64,000 nucleotides of DNA, taken from the NCBI GenBank assembly GCA_965116345.1, contig OZ220680.1:2170001-2234000 (forward strand). The letters run 5' to 3'. How positions within the stretch are numbered: position 1 is the first letter of the stretch; each line of letters opens with the position of its first letter. This document shows, piece by piece, positions 35,988-44,760 of this stretch. This DNA comes from VXYL01 sp965116345. GTDB lineage: Bacteria; Pseudomonadota; Gammaproteobacteria; Pseudomonadales; Azotimanducaceae. A program made the translations under genes and the position numbers. The notes beneath the pieces were generated by a model that did not search any database, was not told where the DNA came from, and saw only the letters and a list, made by a program, of their open reading frames with translations.

Positions 35988-38681
35988 TCAGTGCGCCTCG
36001 TCCCAGTTGTCGCCGACGCCGACGTCGACCACCAACTCCACCCTCAGACGGGCAGCGTCCCGCATTCGGCCGGTGACTTCGTCGATGACCGTGTCCACGT
36101 CTCCTTCAGCAACCTCGAGAACCAACTCGTCGTGGACCTGCATGATCATCACGGCATCGACGCCGGGGTCGGCGCAGTACGCGTCCACCGCCAACATGGC
36201 GCGCTTGATGATGTCGGCGGCAGTGCCCTGCATCGGCGCGTTGATCGCGGTGCGCTCCGCGGCCTGGCGCCGCATCCGGTTGCGGTCGTTGATCTCCGGC
36301 AGGCACAGCCGCCGACCGAAGACGGTCTCCACGAAGCCGTCGTCGTGGGCCTGGGCGCGGATGGTCTCCATGTAGGCATGGACGCCCGGGTAGCGCTCGA
36401 AGTAGCGCTCGATGTACTCGTCGGCGACGTGCCGGCTGACCCCCAGCTGCTGGCCGAGGCCGAACGCCGACATGCCGTAGATCAAGCCGAAGTTGATGGC
36501 CTTGGCGCTGCGCCGCTGATCGTCCGAGACGGCGTCGAGACCGCAGCCGAAGACCTCGGCCGCCGTCGACCGGTGAATGTCGTCGCCGCCGGCGAACGCC
36601 GACAGCAGGCCCTCGTCGCCGGACAGGTGCGCCATGATGCGCAATTCGATCTGCGAGTAGTCCGCCGCCACGAGCCTGCGTCCCCGTGGCGCCACGAACG
36701 CCTGGCGGATGCGTCGCCCTTCGGCCGTTCGGATGGGGATGTTCTGCAGGTTCGGGTCCGCCGAAGACAACCGGCCCGTTGCCGCCACCGCCTGGTTGTA
36801 GGAGGTGTGGATGCGTCCGGTACGTTGATTGATCTCCGCCGGCAGCGAGTCGGTGTAGGTGGACTTCAGCTTCGACAGTGACCGGTGTTCGAGGATGATG
36901 CGCGGCAGGTCGAAGCCCCGACTGGCAAGCTCCTGAAGCACTGGTTCCGCCGTGGAGCGCTGTCCCTTCTGAGTCTTGCGCAGCGCCGGCATGCCGAGTT
37001 TGTCGTAGAGGACCTCCTGAAGCTGTTTCGGCGAGCCCAGATTGAACGCCTCGCCCGCCACCTCAAAGGCCTGCGCCGCCAGGCTCTCCATGCCCGTCGC
37101 GAGCTCGCGGCTCTGCTCCGCCAACAGGCCTGCGTCCACCAGCGCGCCCCGGCGTTCCATGCGCGACAGCACCGATAGCAGCGGGCGGTCGATTTCGTCG
37201 TAGACCTCCGCCAGACGCCCGGTGGCTTCGAGTTTCGCCCGCAGGGTTTCGTGCAGCCGCGTGACGAGATCCACCCGCGTCGCGGCATACTCCGCAACGT
37301 TCTCCACCTCGATCTGGTTCAAAGGCTGCCGCTTGGCACCCTTGCCGGCGAGCGCCTCGTGGCTGGGCGCTTCGCGGCCGAGGTATTTCTTGGCGACGTC
37401 GTCGAGTTGGTGGCGGCGCGCGCCGACGCTGTCGAGGACGTAGGACTCGAGCATGGTGTCGTTGCCGATGCCGGCGAGATCGACCCCGTACCGGACCAGG
37501 AGGCTGCTCGTCTGTTTGAGATCCTGTCCCGTCTTGACCACCCCGGGATCCTCCAGGAGCGGCTTCGCGTGTTCGAGAAACTCGCTCCAGGCGAGTTGCT
37601 CGGCAACCCCGAGATAGTCGTGGCCGACGGGAACGTAGGCCGCATCCCCCGCCTCGACGCCGAGCGCCACGCCCACCGGCACGGTGTCCATGAACCGCGC
37701 GCCGGTCGTCTCGATCGAGAGGGTCAACTTGCCGGCGTCGCGCGCCCGCTCCACTAGGCCGTCGAGACCTTCGCGGTCCCGGATGACGGCGACCTCCAGC
37801 GGTTCCGGTTCCGGTGCTTGAGCGGTGCCGCCGCCGAGCTCCTCGAGCCAAGGCTTGAAGTCGTAGCGTTCGAAATACTCCCGGAGCTTGGCTTCGTCGG
37901 CTGGCTGCGGGGTGAGATCACGGACTCCCAGGCCCAAGTCGACATCGCAGCGAATGGATGCCAGTTCACGGGACAGCGGCAGGATGTCGACGGTGTCGCG
38001 CAGGTTCTCTCCGGCTTTCCCCTTGACCTCCCCAGAGTGAGCGATCACTTCATCCAGGGAGCCGTAGGCATCAAGCCACTTGGCGGCGGTCTTCGGGCCG
38101 ACCTTGGGCACCCCGGGGATGTTGTCGACGGTGTCGCCCATTAGCGCCAGGTAGTCGACGATGCGCTCCGGCGGCACTCCGTACTTGGCGATCACGCCGT
38201 CGCGATCGAGCTCGGAATTGTCCATCGTGTTGACCAGGGTGACGTGCTCGGAGACGAGCTGCGCCATGTCCTTGTCACCGGTGGAGATGATGGTCCGCCG
38301 TCCCACGCGCGTCGCCTCGGTCGCCAGCGTGCCGATGACGTCGTCGGCCTCGACGTCGGCAATGCGCAGCAGCGGCATGCCCATGGCTTCGACGATCTCG
38401 AAGATGGGCGGAATCTGCACCCGAAGATCGTCCGCCATGCGCGGCCGGTTGGCCTTGTATTCCGGATAGAGGTCGTTGCGGAAGGTCTTGCCGCCGACGT
38501 CGAAGACCACCGCCACCGGGCTGCCTTCGAAGTCGTTGGCGAGCTTGCGCAGCATGCCGATGACGCCGCGGATCGCGCCGGTTGGGAATCCTTCCAGGGT
38601 GCGCAAGTCGGGCAGCGCGTAGAACGCGCGGAACAGGTACGAAGAGCCGTCGACCAGCAGTAACGGTTTGTCGGCAGCCAT
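35988..38681 (-). CDS. polA: DNA polymerase I
   Basis: This 897-residue enzyme has the N-terminal 5' nuclease (VDGSSYLFRAFYALP, RIADVEADDVIGTLA, STGDKDMAQLV) and the polymerase motifs ADYSQIELRIMAHLSGDEGL, RRSAKAINFGLIYGMSAFGL and MIMQVHDELVLEV. The 3'-5' exonuclease is apparently inactive. Of the E. coli Klenow ligands D355, E357, D424 and D501, only E357 is present (Ser322-Ile-Glu324). D424 corresponds to Thr391 and D501 to Arg469. ATG 38681 is used; a longer frame to 38711 overlaps the divergent gene. Replication and repair gap filling. Confidence 0.96.
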   Translation of the reverse strand: MAADKPLLLVDGSSYLFRAFYALPDLRTLEGFPTGAIRGVIGMLRKLANDFEGSPVAVVFDVGGKTFRNDLYPEYKANRPRMADDLRVQIPPIFEIVEAMGMPLLRIADVEADDVIGTLATEATRVGRRTIISTGDKDMAQLVSEHVTLVNTMDNSELDRDGVIAKYGVPPERIVDYLALMGDTVDNIPGVPKVGPKTAAKWLDAYGSLDEVIAHSGEVKGKAGENLRDTVDILPLSRELASIRCDVDLGLGVRDLTPQPADEAKLREYFERYDFKPWLEELGGGTAQAPEPEPLEVAVIRDREGLDGLVERARDAGKLTLSIETTGARFMDTVPVGVALGVEAGDAAYVPVGHDYLGVAEQLAWSEFLEHAKPLLEDPGVVKTGQDLKQTSSLLVRYGVDLAGIGNDTMLESYVLDSVGARRHQLDDVAKKYLGREAPSHEALAGKGAKRQPLNQIEVENVAEYAATRVDLVTRLHETLRAKLEATGRLAEVYDEIDRPLLSVLSRMERRGALVDAGLLAEQSRELATGMESLAAQAFEVAGEAFNLGSPKQLQEVLYDKLGMPALRKTQKGQRSTAEPVLQELASRGFDLPRIILEHRSLSKLKSTYTDSLPAEINQRTGRIHTSYNQAVAATGRLSSADPNLQNIPIRTAEGRRIRQAFVAPRGRRLVAADYSQIELRIMAHLSGDEGLLSAFAGGDDIHRSTAAEVFGCGLDAVSDDQRRSAKAINFGLIYGMSAFGLGQQLGVSRHVADEYIERYFERYPGVHAYMETIRAQAHDDGFVETVFGRRLCLPEINDRNRMRRQAAERTAINAPMQGTAADIIKRAMLAVDAYCADPGVDAVMIMQVHDELVLEVAEGDVDTVIDEVTGRMRDAARLRVELVVDVGVGDNWDEAH

Positions 38682-38718
38682 GCTAGATTCCCTCCGCATC
38701 GACGTTAGCACAACCGCC

Positions 38719-39165
38719 GTGCCGCCCCTACCTCGTCATCAATCGCCCTCGTTCGCACTGGTCGCACTGGCGCTTGTTGTGGCGGCGTTGCTCCCGCTTG
38801 TCGCCATGGCCGAGGAGCGCGACGAACTCCCGGAGGTGGCGGAAGCCGACCACGTCGAAGAAGGCGTAAACGACGCGACGCAAAAGCCCGCAATCGACGA
38901 GAAAACGCCTGCGTCGACCACGCCGCCCCGCGAGCCACCACCCGCCGTGTCGATCACCGAGGCGCGGGGACCGGACGTGACGCTCATCGCCGGCGAGAAA
39001 CGCACCGTCTACGAGTATCGGCAGAACGGCAAGTTGCGCCTGATCAAGGTCGTACCGGAAATCGGCAAGCCGTACTACCTCGCCCCGAGAGACCCGACCC
39101 AGGGCTTCGGCGACTTGGAGCAGGCCGACATGCTCGTGCCCCAGTGGGTGCTCATCGAGTTCTAG
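38719..39165 (+). CDS. DUF2782 family secreted protein
   Basis: This 148-residue protein has a signal peptide (LVALALVVAALLPLVAMAEE) and a C-terminal domain with EYRQNGKLRLIKVVPEIGKP and YYLAPRD, the DUF2782 signature. Such genes sit beside polA in Pseudomonas. The start is uncertain. GTG 38719 gives a compact signal peptide and leaves a divergent gap from polA; ATGs at 38668 and 38680 would overlap the polA start. Function unknown. The stop (39163-39165) directly abuts the miniature element. Confidence 0.75.
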   Translation: MPPLPRHQSPSFALVALALVVAALLPLVAMAEERDELPEVAEADHVEEGVNDATQKPAIDEKTPASTTPPREPPPAVSITEARGPDVTLIAGEKRTVYEYRQNGKLRLIKVVPEIGKPYYLAPRDPTQGFGDLEQADMLVPQWVLIEF

Positions 39166-39320
39166 CTAGGGAAGTTCTGATTAAGACCTTCCCTAGCGCG
39201 GCACAGGGATGTGCCGCCAAATTCAAGGACGCACGGGGTTGAATTTGCACGCAAAAAAAGACCGCGCTCTGTTTTGCGTTTCTGATCAAGCCAAGGATGG
39301 CTTGATCAGAGCATTCCTAG
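39166..39320. mobile_element. Miniature inverted-repeat element, IS5-like ends
   Basis: Two 20-base ends (39166-39185 and 39301-39320) match inversely at 16 of 20 positions: CTAGGGAAGTTCTGATTAAG and, reverse complement, CTAGGAATGCTCTGATCAAG. CTAG flanks both sides, as a target duplication of the YTAR type used by IS5. The GGAAGTTCTGATTAAG end resembles IS5 terminal repeats from memory. The 147-base core has no gene but three perfect hairpins (stems at 39198-39217, 39218-39247 and 39281-39310). It supplies the last residues of egtD. Confidence 0.6.
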
Positions 39321-40224
39321 AGGCCCGGAGCAGGAGTACCATGAAGTAGGCCCGGTCGTCGAGCAGGACGTCGACGCAGTCGAATCCGCAACCCTCCGCC
39401 CTCGCAACGAACTCCTCGGGGTCGTACTTGTAGGAGTTCTCGGTGTGCAGCGCTTCACCCTCGGCGAAAACGACCTCCGTTCCGGCCACGGTGACGCGTT
39501 GGTCGCGCTTCGAGACCAGGTACATCTCGATGCGGCCCGCGTCTTCGTTGTAGACGGCCAGATGACGAAACCTCTCGGCCTCGAAGTCCGCACCGACGGT
39601 CTTGTTGATGTTGAGCAGCAGGTTCCGGTTGAACTGCTCGGTGATGCCACCGGCGTCGGTATAGGCATCATCGAGCACCCCGCGATCCTTCTTCGTGTCC
39701 ACGCCGAGCACCAGCCAGCCGCCCTCGCCCACGACCTCGGCGACCCCCCGCAGGAACCCGCTGGCGGCGTCCGGTTCGAAGTTGCCGATGCTCGAGCCCG
39801 GGAAGAACGCCAGACGCGGCAACGCGGTCACCGGCGCGGGCAACGCGAACGGCGCCGTGTAGTCGGCGCAGGTGGGATAGACGGACAACGCCGGGTAGTC
39901 GTCGAAGATCGCCTTCGCCGAGCGCTCCAGGTGATCCCGGGAGATGTCCACCGGGACATAGGCCAACGGCCGGCAGGCGTCGAGCACCAGGCGCGACTTG
40001 ACGCTGCTGCCGCTGCCGTACTCGACGAGGCATGCGCGGGCATCCATCCGCCGGGCGATCGCCGTGCTGTTGTCGCGCAGGATGGCCGTTTCGGTGCGCG
40101 TCAGGTAGTAGCCGGGTAGGTCGGTGATGCTGTCGAAGAGCTTCGAGCCGGCTTCATCGTAGAAGTACTTCGGCGGAATCGATTTGGCCGGCAGCGACAG
40201 GCCGTGCAGGACTTCCGCGTTCAT
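39286..40224 (-). CDS. egtD: L-histidine N-alpha-methyltransferase, ergothioneine pathway
   Basis: This 312-residue SAM enzyme trimethylates histidine to hercynine. Family features are PPKYFYDEAGSKLFDSITDL, PGYYLTRTETAIL, the SAM loop VEYGSGSSVKSRL and FFPGSSIGNFEPDAA. The first ATG (40224) misses a likely N-terminal segment: YEFLDLKPALPD upstream reads in frame and resembles the family start, but no ATG, GTG or TTG occurs between it and the egtB stop. The last residues (NALIKPSLA) come from the miniature element at 39166-39320. Partner of egtB. Confidence 0.88.
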   Translation of the reverse strand: MNAEVLHGLSLPAKSIPPKYFYDEAGSKLFDSITDLPGYYLTRTETAILRDNSTAIARRMDARACLVEYGSGSSVKSRLVLDACRPLAYVPVDISRDHLERSAKAIFDDYPALSVYPTCADYTAPFALPAPVTALPRLAFFPGSSIGNFEPDAASGFLRGVAEVVGEGGWLVLGVDTKKDRGVLDDAYTDAGGITEQFNRNLLLNINKTVGADFEAERFRHLAVYNEDAGRIEMYLVSKRDQRVTVAGTEVVFAEGEALHTENSYKYDPEEFVARAEGCGFDCVDVLLDDRAYFMVLLLRASRNALIKPSLA

Positions 40225-40302
40225 GTCGGGAAGCGCGGGTTTGAGGTCGAGGAATTCGTAGCGGGAGACCGCTTCCCCGTTGGTCGTGCGGGTATCGATG
40301 GT

Positions 40303-41610
40303 TCAACTCCGGTTGGTGGATTTCGCCAGCCGAATGCCGGTGAACTGCCAGCGGTCCGGCGGATAGAAAAAGTTGCGATAGGTGGCGCGGACGTGTCCTG
40401 GCGGCGTGGCGCAGGAACCGCCCCGGAGGACCATCTGGCCGGACATGAACTTGCCGTTGTATTCGCCGAACGCTCCCCGCAGCGGTTCGTATCCCGGGTA
40501 TGCCACGTAGGCGCTCGACGTCCACTCCCAGCAGTCGCCGAACAGTTGCGACAAGCGTTGACCGGCCGCCGGTTGGGGATGCAGCACATCGTGCGCGAAG
40601 TTGCCGACGATGCCGCGCTCCGTCGCCACCGACTCCCACTCCGCCTCCGTCGGCAGCCGCGCGCCGGCCCAGCGGGCGTACGCATCCGCCTCGAAGTGGC
40701 TGACGTGGGTGACGGGCTGCCCCGACGCCAGCGGATGCTCGCCGTCGAGACGGTACTCCAGCCAGGTGCCATCGGCTTCGCGCCAGTACATGGGCGAGTT
40801 GATCGCACGTTCGCACCGCCAGCGCCAGCCATCGGAGAGCCACAGCGCGGGCGACTCGTAACCTCCGTCGGCGATGAACGCCGCGAACTCGGCGTTCGTC
40901 ACCAAGCGGTTTGCGATCGAAAAGTCGTCGATCCAAACACGATGCCGGGGACTTTCGTTGTCGAAACAAAAATCTACGCCCGCGTCCAGGCCGATCTGGG
41001 CGATGCCGCCGTTGTAGTCGATGAAGGTCATCGGCACGGGCGATTCCGTGTCGGCGCCATCGACGGACTCCTCATACGCCGGTTTCAGGGGGTTCAGGCC
41101 CAGGTTCGCCTTGATGTCGGTGACGAGGAGTTCCTGGTGCTGCTGCTCGTGGTTGAGTCCAAGCACGATGCGGTCGCGCACCGCTGCTTCGTCCGGGTCG
41201 AGCAGGACGTGCATCGCTTCGTCAACGTGCCGCCGATACGCCATGACCTGGGTCACCGTCGGTCGCGACAGGGTGCCTCGGTCAGGCCTTGGAAACTGCT
41301 CGCCGACGGCGTCGTAGTAGGAGTTGAACAGGTATTCGAAGTCTGGATGGAAGGGCCGGTAATCGGGAACCAGCGTCTTCAGCAGGAAGGTCTCGAAGAA
41401 CCAGGTCGTGTGCGCGAGATGCCACTTGGGCGGGCTCGCCTCGATGATGGCCTGGACCCCGTAGTCGTCGAGTTCCAGCGGTTCGCAAAGGGCCAAGGAC
41501 TGCCCGCGCACCCGGTGGTAGGCGGCGCCAGTGTCTTCGCCCGTCACCGCAAACGTGTCTTCGGCATGGGCGCCTTGTGCGTAGGCGCCCTGCTCGGCGG
41601 GTGAACTCAA
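40303..41610 (-). CDS. egtB: Ergothioneine biosynthesis iron-sulfoxide synthase
   Basis: This enzyme of about 435 residues joins cysteine or gamma-glutamylcysteine to hercynine with oxygen. It has the DinB-like N-terminal half with iron ligands in WHLAHTTWFFET and LNHEQQHQELL, and the C-terminal formylglycine-synthase-like domain (SWIDDFSIANR-like WIDDFSIANRLVTN, WEWTSSAYVAYPG, RGGSCATPPGHVR). TTG 41610 lies 13 bases after the sco1 stop and gives the normal length; an open frame to 41694 is longer and overlaps sco1. Its TGA (40303-40305) is followed in frame by egtD. Confidence 0.88.
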   Translation of the reverse strand: MSSPAEQGAYAQGAHAEDTFAVTGEDTGAAYHRVRGQSLALCEPLELDDYGVQAIIEASPPKWHLAHTTWFFETFLLKTLVPDYRPFHPDFEYLFNSYYDAVGEQFPRPDRGTLSRPTVTQVMAYRRHVDEAMHVLLDPDEAAVRDRIVLGLNHEQQHQELLVTDIKANLGLNPLKPAYEESVDGADTESPVPMTFIDYNGGIAQIGLDAGVDFCFDNESPRHRVWIDDFSIANRLVTNAEFAAFIADGGYESPALWLSDGWRWRCERAINSPMYWREADGTWLEYRLDGEHPLASGQPVTHVSHFEADAYARWAGARLPTEAEWESVATERGIVGNFAHDVLHPQPAAGQRLSQLFGDCWEWTSSAYVAYPGYEPLRGAFGEYNGKFMSGQMVLRGGSCATPPGHVRATYRNFFYPPDRWQFTGIRLAKSTNRS

Positions 41611-41623
41611 ACCCCGGACATTC

Positions 41624-42283
41624 CTAGTGGTCGCCCCTGCCTGCTCCGAAGCGATCTGCCAGTGCTCGGTAGAGCGTGGCGATCCTGGTCGCATCGAACG
41701 GTGAGCGAATGTTACCTACATGTCGGCCCTCCGGGTCAACCACGGCGATGCGACTCGTGTGGTCCACCAGGTAGCCCAGGGCCGAGTCCGCGACCGGCGC
41801 CTTGGAGAAGCCCGCGTGGAAGCTCCTGGCGAACGCCGTGATGTCCGCCACGGATCCGGTAACACCCACGAAGTCCTCGGAAAACGTCTGCACGTACGCC
41901 GCCAGCGCCGCCGGCGTGTCGCGTTCCGGATCGACAGTGACGAGGATGCCCTGGAACGGTGCATCGCCGCGTTCGGCCAGCGTCTTCGCCGCATCGCCGA
42001 GCACGGACATGGCGATCGGGCAGATGTCCGGGCAGTTGGCGAAGCCGAAGAACATCAGCGACCAGCGACCCTGCAGGCGCTCCGGACCGAAGCCGCCGCC
42101 CGCGGCGTCGACGAGTTCGAACGCTGCCACCTCCCTCGGCTGCGGATAGGCCGAGTAGCCGAACGCGGCAAGCTCCTCGTCGGAGTAGGTCGACGGGGGC
42201 AGGAAGACGGCGATCGCGAGTCCGCCAGCGGCGAGCACAACGAGCACCAGGAAGAGAACAACGGCGCGTGTCATCGGGGACAT
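41624..42283 (-). CDS. SCO1/SenC copper chaperone for cytochrome oxidase
   Basis: This 219-residue protein has a membrane anchor (MTRAVVLFLVLVVLAAGGLA) and a thioredoxin-like SCO domain: the copper-binding CPDIC in FGFANCPDICPIAM, then VTVDPERDTP and the distal His in LVDHTSRIAVVDP. It delivers copper to the CuA centre of cytochrome c oxidase. The ATG shares bases with the ctaA stop (TAATG), showing coupling. Confidence 0.9.
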   Translation of the reverse strand: MSPMTRAVVLFLVLVVLAAGGLAIAVFLPPSTYSDEELAAFGYSAYPQPREVAAFELVDAAGGGFGPERLQGRWSLMFFGFANCPDICPIAMSVLGDAAKTLAERGDAPFQGILVTVDPERDTPAALAAYVQTFSEDFVGVTGSVADITAFARSFHAGFSKAPVADSALGYLVDHTSRIAVVDPEGRHVGNIRSPFDATRIATLYRALADRFGAGRGDH

Positions 42284-43254
42284 TATGCTCCGCCAGTCGA
42301 GCGGCGAACGGCATAGCTCACCGAGACCACGACCAGGAGCAGCAGCGCCGCGCCCGCGTTGTGCAGCACGGCCACCCCGAGCGGCAGCGCGAACACGACG
42401 TTCGCGATGCCGAGGACGAGCTGCGCGATCAGGACTGCGCCCAGACTCCAGCCCAATGGCGATCTACCAAGGCGGATCGCCAGGGCCCCGGCTACAAGCA
42501 GAACCGCCACCGCGCCCAACCGATGCACCACGTGGATCGCCACTCGCGCATCGCTCGACATCAGGCCGCCCAGGTAGTTCGGGCCCACATCCTGGAAGAC
42601 GTCGAAGCCAGCCGCGAAGTCCATGTCCGGGATCCACGCACCATGGCAGGTGGGGAAGTCGGGACACGCCAACGCGGCGTAGTTGGCGGTGAGCCAGCCG
42701 CCCAACGCGACCTGGATCACGACGACGACCAGGGTCGCAGCGGCAAGCCGGGCAAGCGACGGGTCCACCCGCCAGCCCGGGCGCCTCAGTGAGAGCCCCC
42801 AAAGCCACAAGAGCGCCAGCGTCGCGAAGCCACCGAGGAGATGCGCTGTCACGACCTGCGGCCAGAGTTTCAGGGTCACGGTCCAAGCGCCGAACGCGCC
42901 TTGGGCGATCACCAGCGCGGCAATCCCCGCGGGCATGCGCCAGGGCAGGCCGTCCTTCACCGCGAACGCCAGCAGCGCTAGGATCAGCAGCCCCAGCGAT
43001 GCAGCCGCGTAGCGGTGGATCATCTCCGGCCACGCCTTGTCCGCTTCCACCGGAGTTCCCGGGAACGCGGCCTCGGCGCGGGCGATCTCGTCCGCCGTCT
43101 CCGGAACCAGGATCATGCCGTAGCAGCCCGGCCAGTCCGGGCAACCAAGGCCCGCATCCACCAAGCGGGTGTACGCCCCCAACACGACGACGACAACCGC
43201 GAGCGCAACAGCGAGGCCGATCAGGACCGAAACCCTGCGGGGCGGCTCAGTCAT
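42283..43254 (-). CDS. ctaA: Haem A synthase CtaA
   Basis: This 323-residue membrane protein has eight hydrophobic segments and conserved haem-ligating His in RYAAASLG, TAHLLGGF, VVHRLGAV and LHNAGAAL. The N-terminal TRLVDAGLGCPDWPGCYG is typical. It converts haem O to haem A for cytochrome aa3 oxidases. The stop overlaps the sco1 start and the 5' end overlaps surf1. Confidence 0.93.
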   Translation of the reverse strand: MTEPPRRVSVLIGLAVALAVVVVVLGAYTRLVDAGLGCPDWPGCYGMILVPETADEIARAEAAFPGTPVEADKAWPEMIHRYAAASLGLLILALLAFAVKDGLPWRMPAGIAALVIAQGAFGAWTVTLKLWPQVVTAHLLGGFATLALLWLWGLSLRRPGWRVDPSLARLAAATLVVVVIQVALGGWLTANYAALACPDFPTCHGAWIPDMDFAAGFDVFQDVGPNYLGGLMSSDARVAIHVVHRLGAVAVLLVAGALAIRLGRSPLGWSLGAVLIAQLVLGIANVVFALPLGVAVLHNAGAALLLLVVVSVSYAVRRSTGGA

Positions 43255-43954
43255 CGGCTTGGGCCCGGCCCCGACGTCGGCCGATCACCACGTAGCCAAT
43301 GCCAACGGCTGAGCCGATGAGCAGCCACTGCACCGCGTAGCTCCAGTGCTGACCCGGGGCATAGCTCCAAGCCAACGAGGCCGCACGCAGCACGCCCGGA
43401 CCGCCCGCCTCGAGACGGATCTCACGGGGCATCGCACCGGTCGCCTCGGCCATGCGTGAGGGGTCGATGGCCCGGATGGTCTTGGGCCACTCGCCGCTCC
43501 AAGCTTCCCGGCGAATACCGGGAGACAGCGGCGTCGTGGGCCAGACGACGCCGACCAGGGTGACGTGGCCCGTGGGCGTCTCAATTTCGGCATCGGCCGG
43601 CGCGCCACTTTGCCAGCCTCGATTGACCAGGAAGGGGCCTTCCCGGGTGACAAAGACGGTTACGACCTGGTGGCGCCGTGCTGCTGCGGGGAATTCGCTG
43701 ACGAGGAATGAACGACCCGGATCGTACCGCCCCATCAGCGACAGGCGCGTGAAGTCCGGCGTCGATTCTGTATACACAGATGCATCTACAGGCGCCGCGC
43801 TGAGGCGCTCGCGATAGGCGTCGGTCAACGTGTTCTTCTCCAGACCCCTGGAAACCTGCCAGGTGGCCAGTGACACCACCGTGACCAGTGCCACGGCCAC
43901 CTGCAGGGTCAGCGCTTTGCCGGGCCGGAAGGATTTCGAACCCGTAGAGGTCAC
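43247..43954 (-). CDS. SURF1 family cytochrome oxidase assembly protein
   Basis: This 235-residue protein has a membrane segment at each end and an exposed middle with GRYDPGRSFLVSE, FLVNRGWQ and NSIE-type segments as in SURF1. It assists haem insertion or assembly of cytochrome c oxidase. It starts at GTG 43954 overlapping the aroE stop (GTGA). The C-terminus HWSYAVQWLLIGSAVGIGYV is the canonical SURF1 ending. The oxidase structural genes and ctaB are not in the window. Confidence 0.9.
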   Translation of the reverse strand: MTSTGSKSFRPGKALTLQVAVALVTVVSLATWQVSRGLEKNTLTDAYRERLSAAPVDASVYTESTPDFTRLSLMGRYDPGRSFLVSEFPAAARRHQVVTVFVTREGPFLVNRGWQSGAPADAEIETPTGHVTLVGVVWPTTPLSPGIRREAWSGEWPKTIRAIDPSRMAEATGAMPREIRLEAGGPGVLRAASLAWSYAPGQHWSYAVQWLLIGSAVGIGYVVIGRRRGRAQADD

Positions 43955-44760
43955 GGCGCGGTCTCCGTTCGCAGGGACTCGACGACGCCCCGGGTGTCGG
44001 GGCGAACTCCCCGCCAGAGGGTGAACGCCTCGGCGGCCTGTTCAACCAACATCCCGAGACCATCACTGACCGCCCCGGCACCGTGTTCGGCAGCCCATTC
44101 GCAAAACGGTGTGCAGCCATCCAGGGCGTAGAACAGGTCGTAGCAGCGGCCGCCGGCAACGGCTTCCCCGGGGACGAGCCCGCCCACCCCGGCAAGCCCG
44201 GCCGAGGTGCCGTTGACGATCACATCCCACCCCGTGCCGACATCCCCGAGCGAGCTTTGTCCGACCCCGAATCGCGCCGCAAGGGCCCTCGCCTTCTCGC
44301 CGGTCCTGTTGGCAATGGTCAAGCCGGTGCAGCCCGCGGCGATCAGCGGTGCCAACACGCCCTGCACGGCACCGCCGGCGCCGAGGACCAGGGTCCGGGC
44401 ACCGCCGAGTTGCCAACCAAGATTGTCCGTCAGGTCGCGCACCAGCCCGACCCCGTCGGTGTTGTAGCCCCGGTAACCGTCGCCAGTCACAAGGATCGTG
44501 TTCACCGCGCCGGACGCCGCCGCCGCTGCGTCGTGGTCCTCCACCCACCGCCAGGCATCGAGCTTGAACGGAAGCGTAACGTTGAGGCCCCGGCCGCCCT
44601 CGGCGAAGAAGCCCTCGACCACCGTTGCAAACCCGTCGACGGGAGCTTCGAGCCTGCCGTACTCGATGTCTTCGCCCGTATCGGCGGCGAATGCAGCGTG
44701 AATCCGCGGCGACAGGCTGTGGCCCACCGGATTGCCGACGACGGCGTAGCGATCCGTCAT
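43951..44760 (-). CDS. aroE: Shikimate dehydrogenase
   Basis: This 269-residue NADPH enzyme reduces 3-dehydroshikimate. The substrate site reads VGNPVGHSLSPRIHAAF and LNVTLPFKLDAWRWV with the catalytic Lys; the cofactor loop is VLGAGGAVQGVLAPL and NRTGEKARALAAR. The C-terminus ends MLVEQAAEAFTLWRGVRP. The ATG overlaps the stop of tsaC (ATGA) and the stop overlaps surf1. Part of a tight minus-strand operon. Confidence 0.95.
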   Translation of the reverse strand: MTDRYAVVGNPVGHSLSPRIHAAFAADTGEDIEYGRLEAPVDGFATVVEGFFAEGGRGLNVTLPFKLDAWRWVEDHDAAAAASGAVNTILVTGDGYRGYNTDGVGLVRDLTDNLGWQLGGARTLVLGAGGAVQGVLAPLIAAGCTGLTIANRTGEKARALAARFGVGQSSLGDVGTGWDVIVNGTSAGLAGVGGLVPGEAVAGGRCYDLFYALDGCTPFCEWAAEHGAGAVSDGLGMLVEQAAEAFTLWRGVRPDTRGVVESLRTETAP

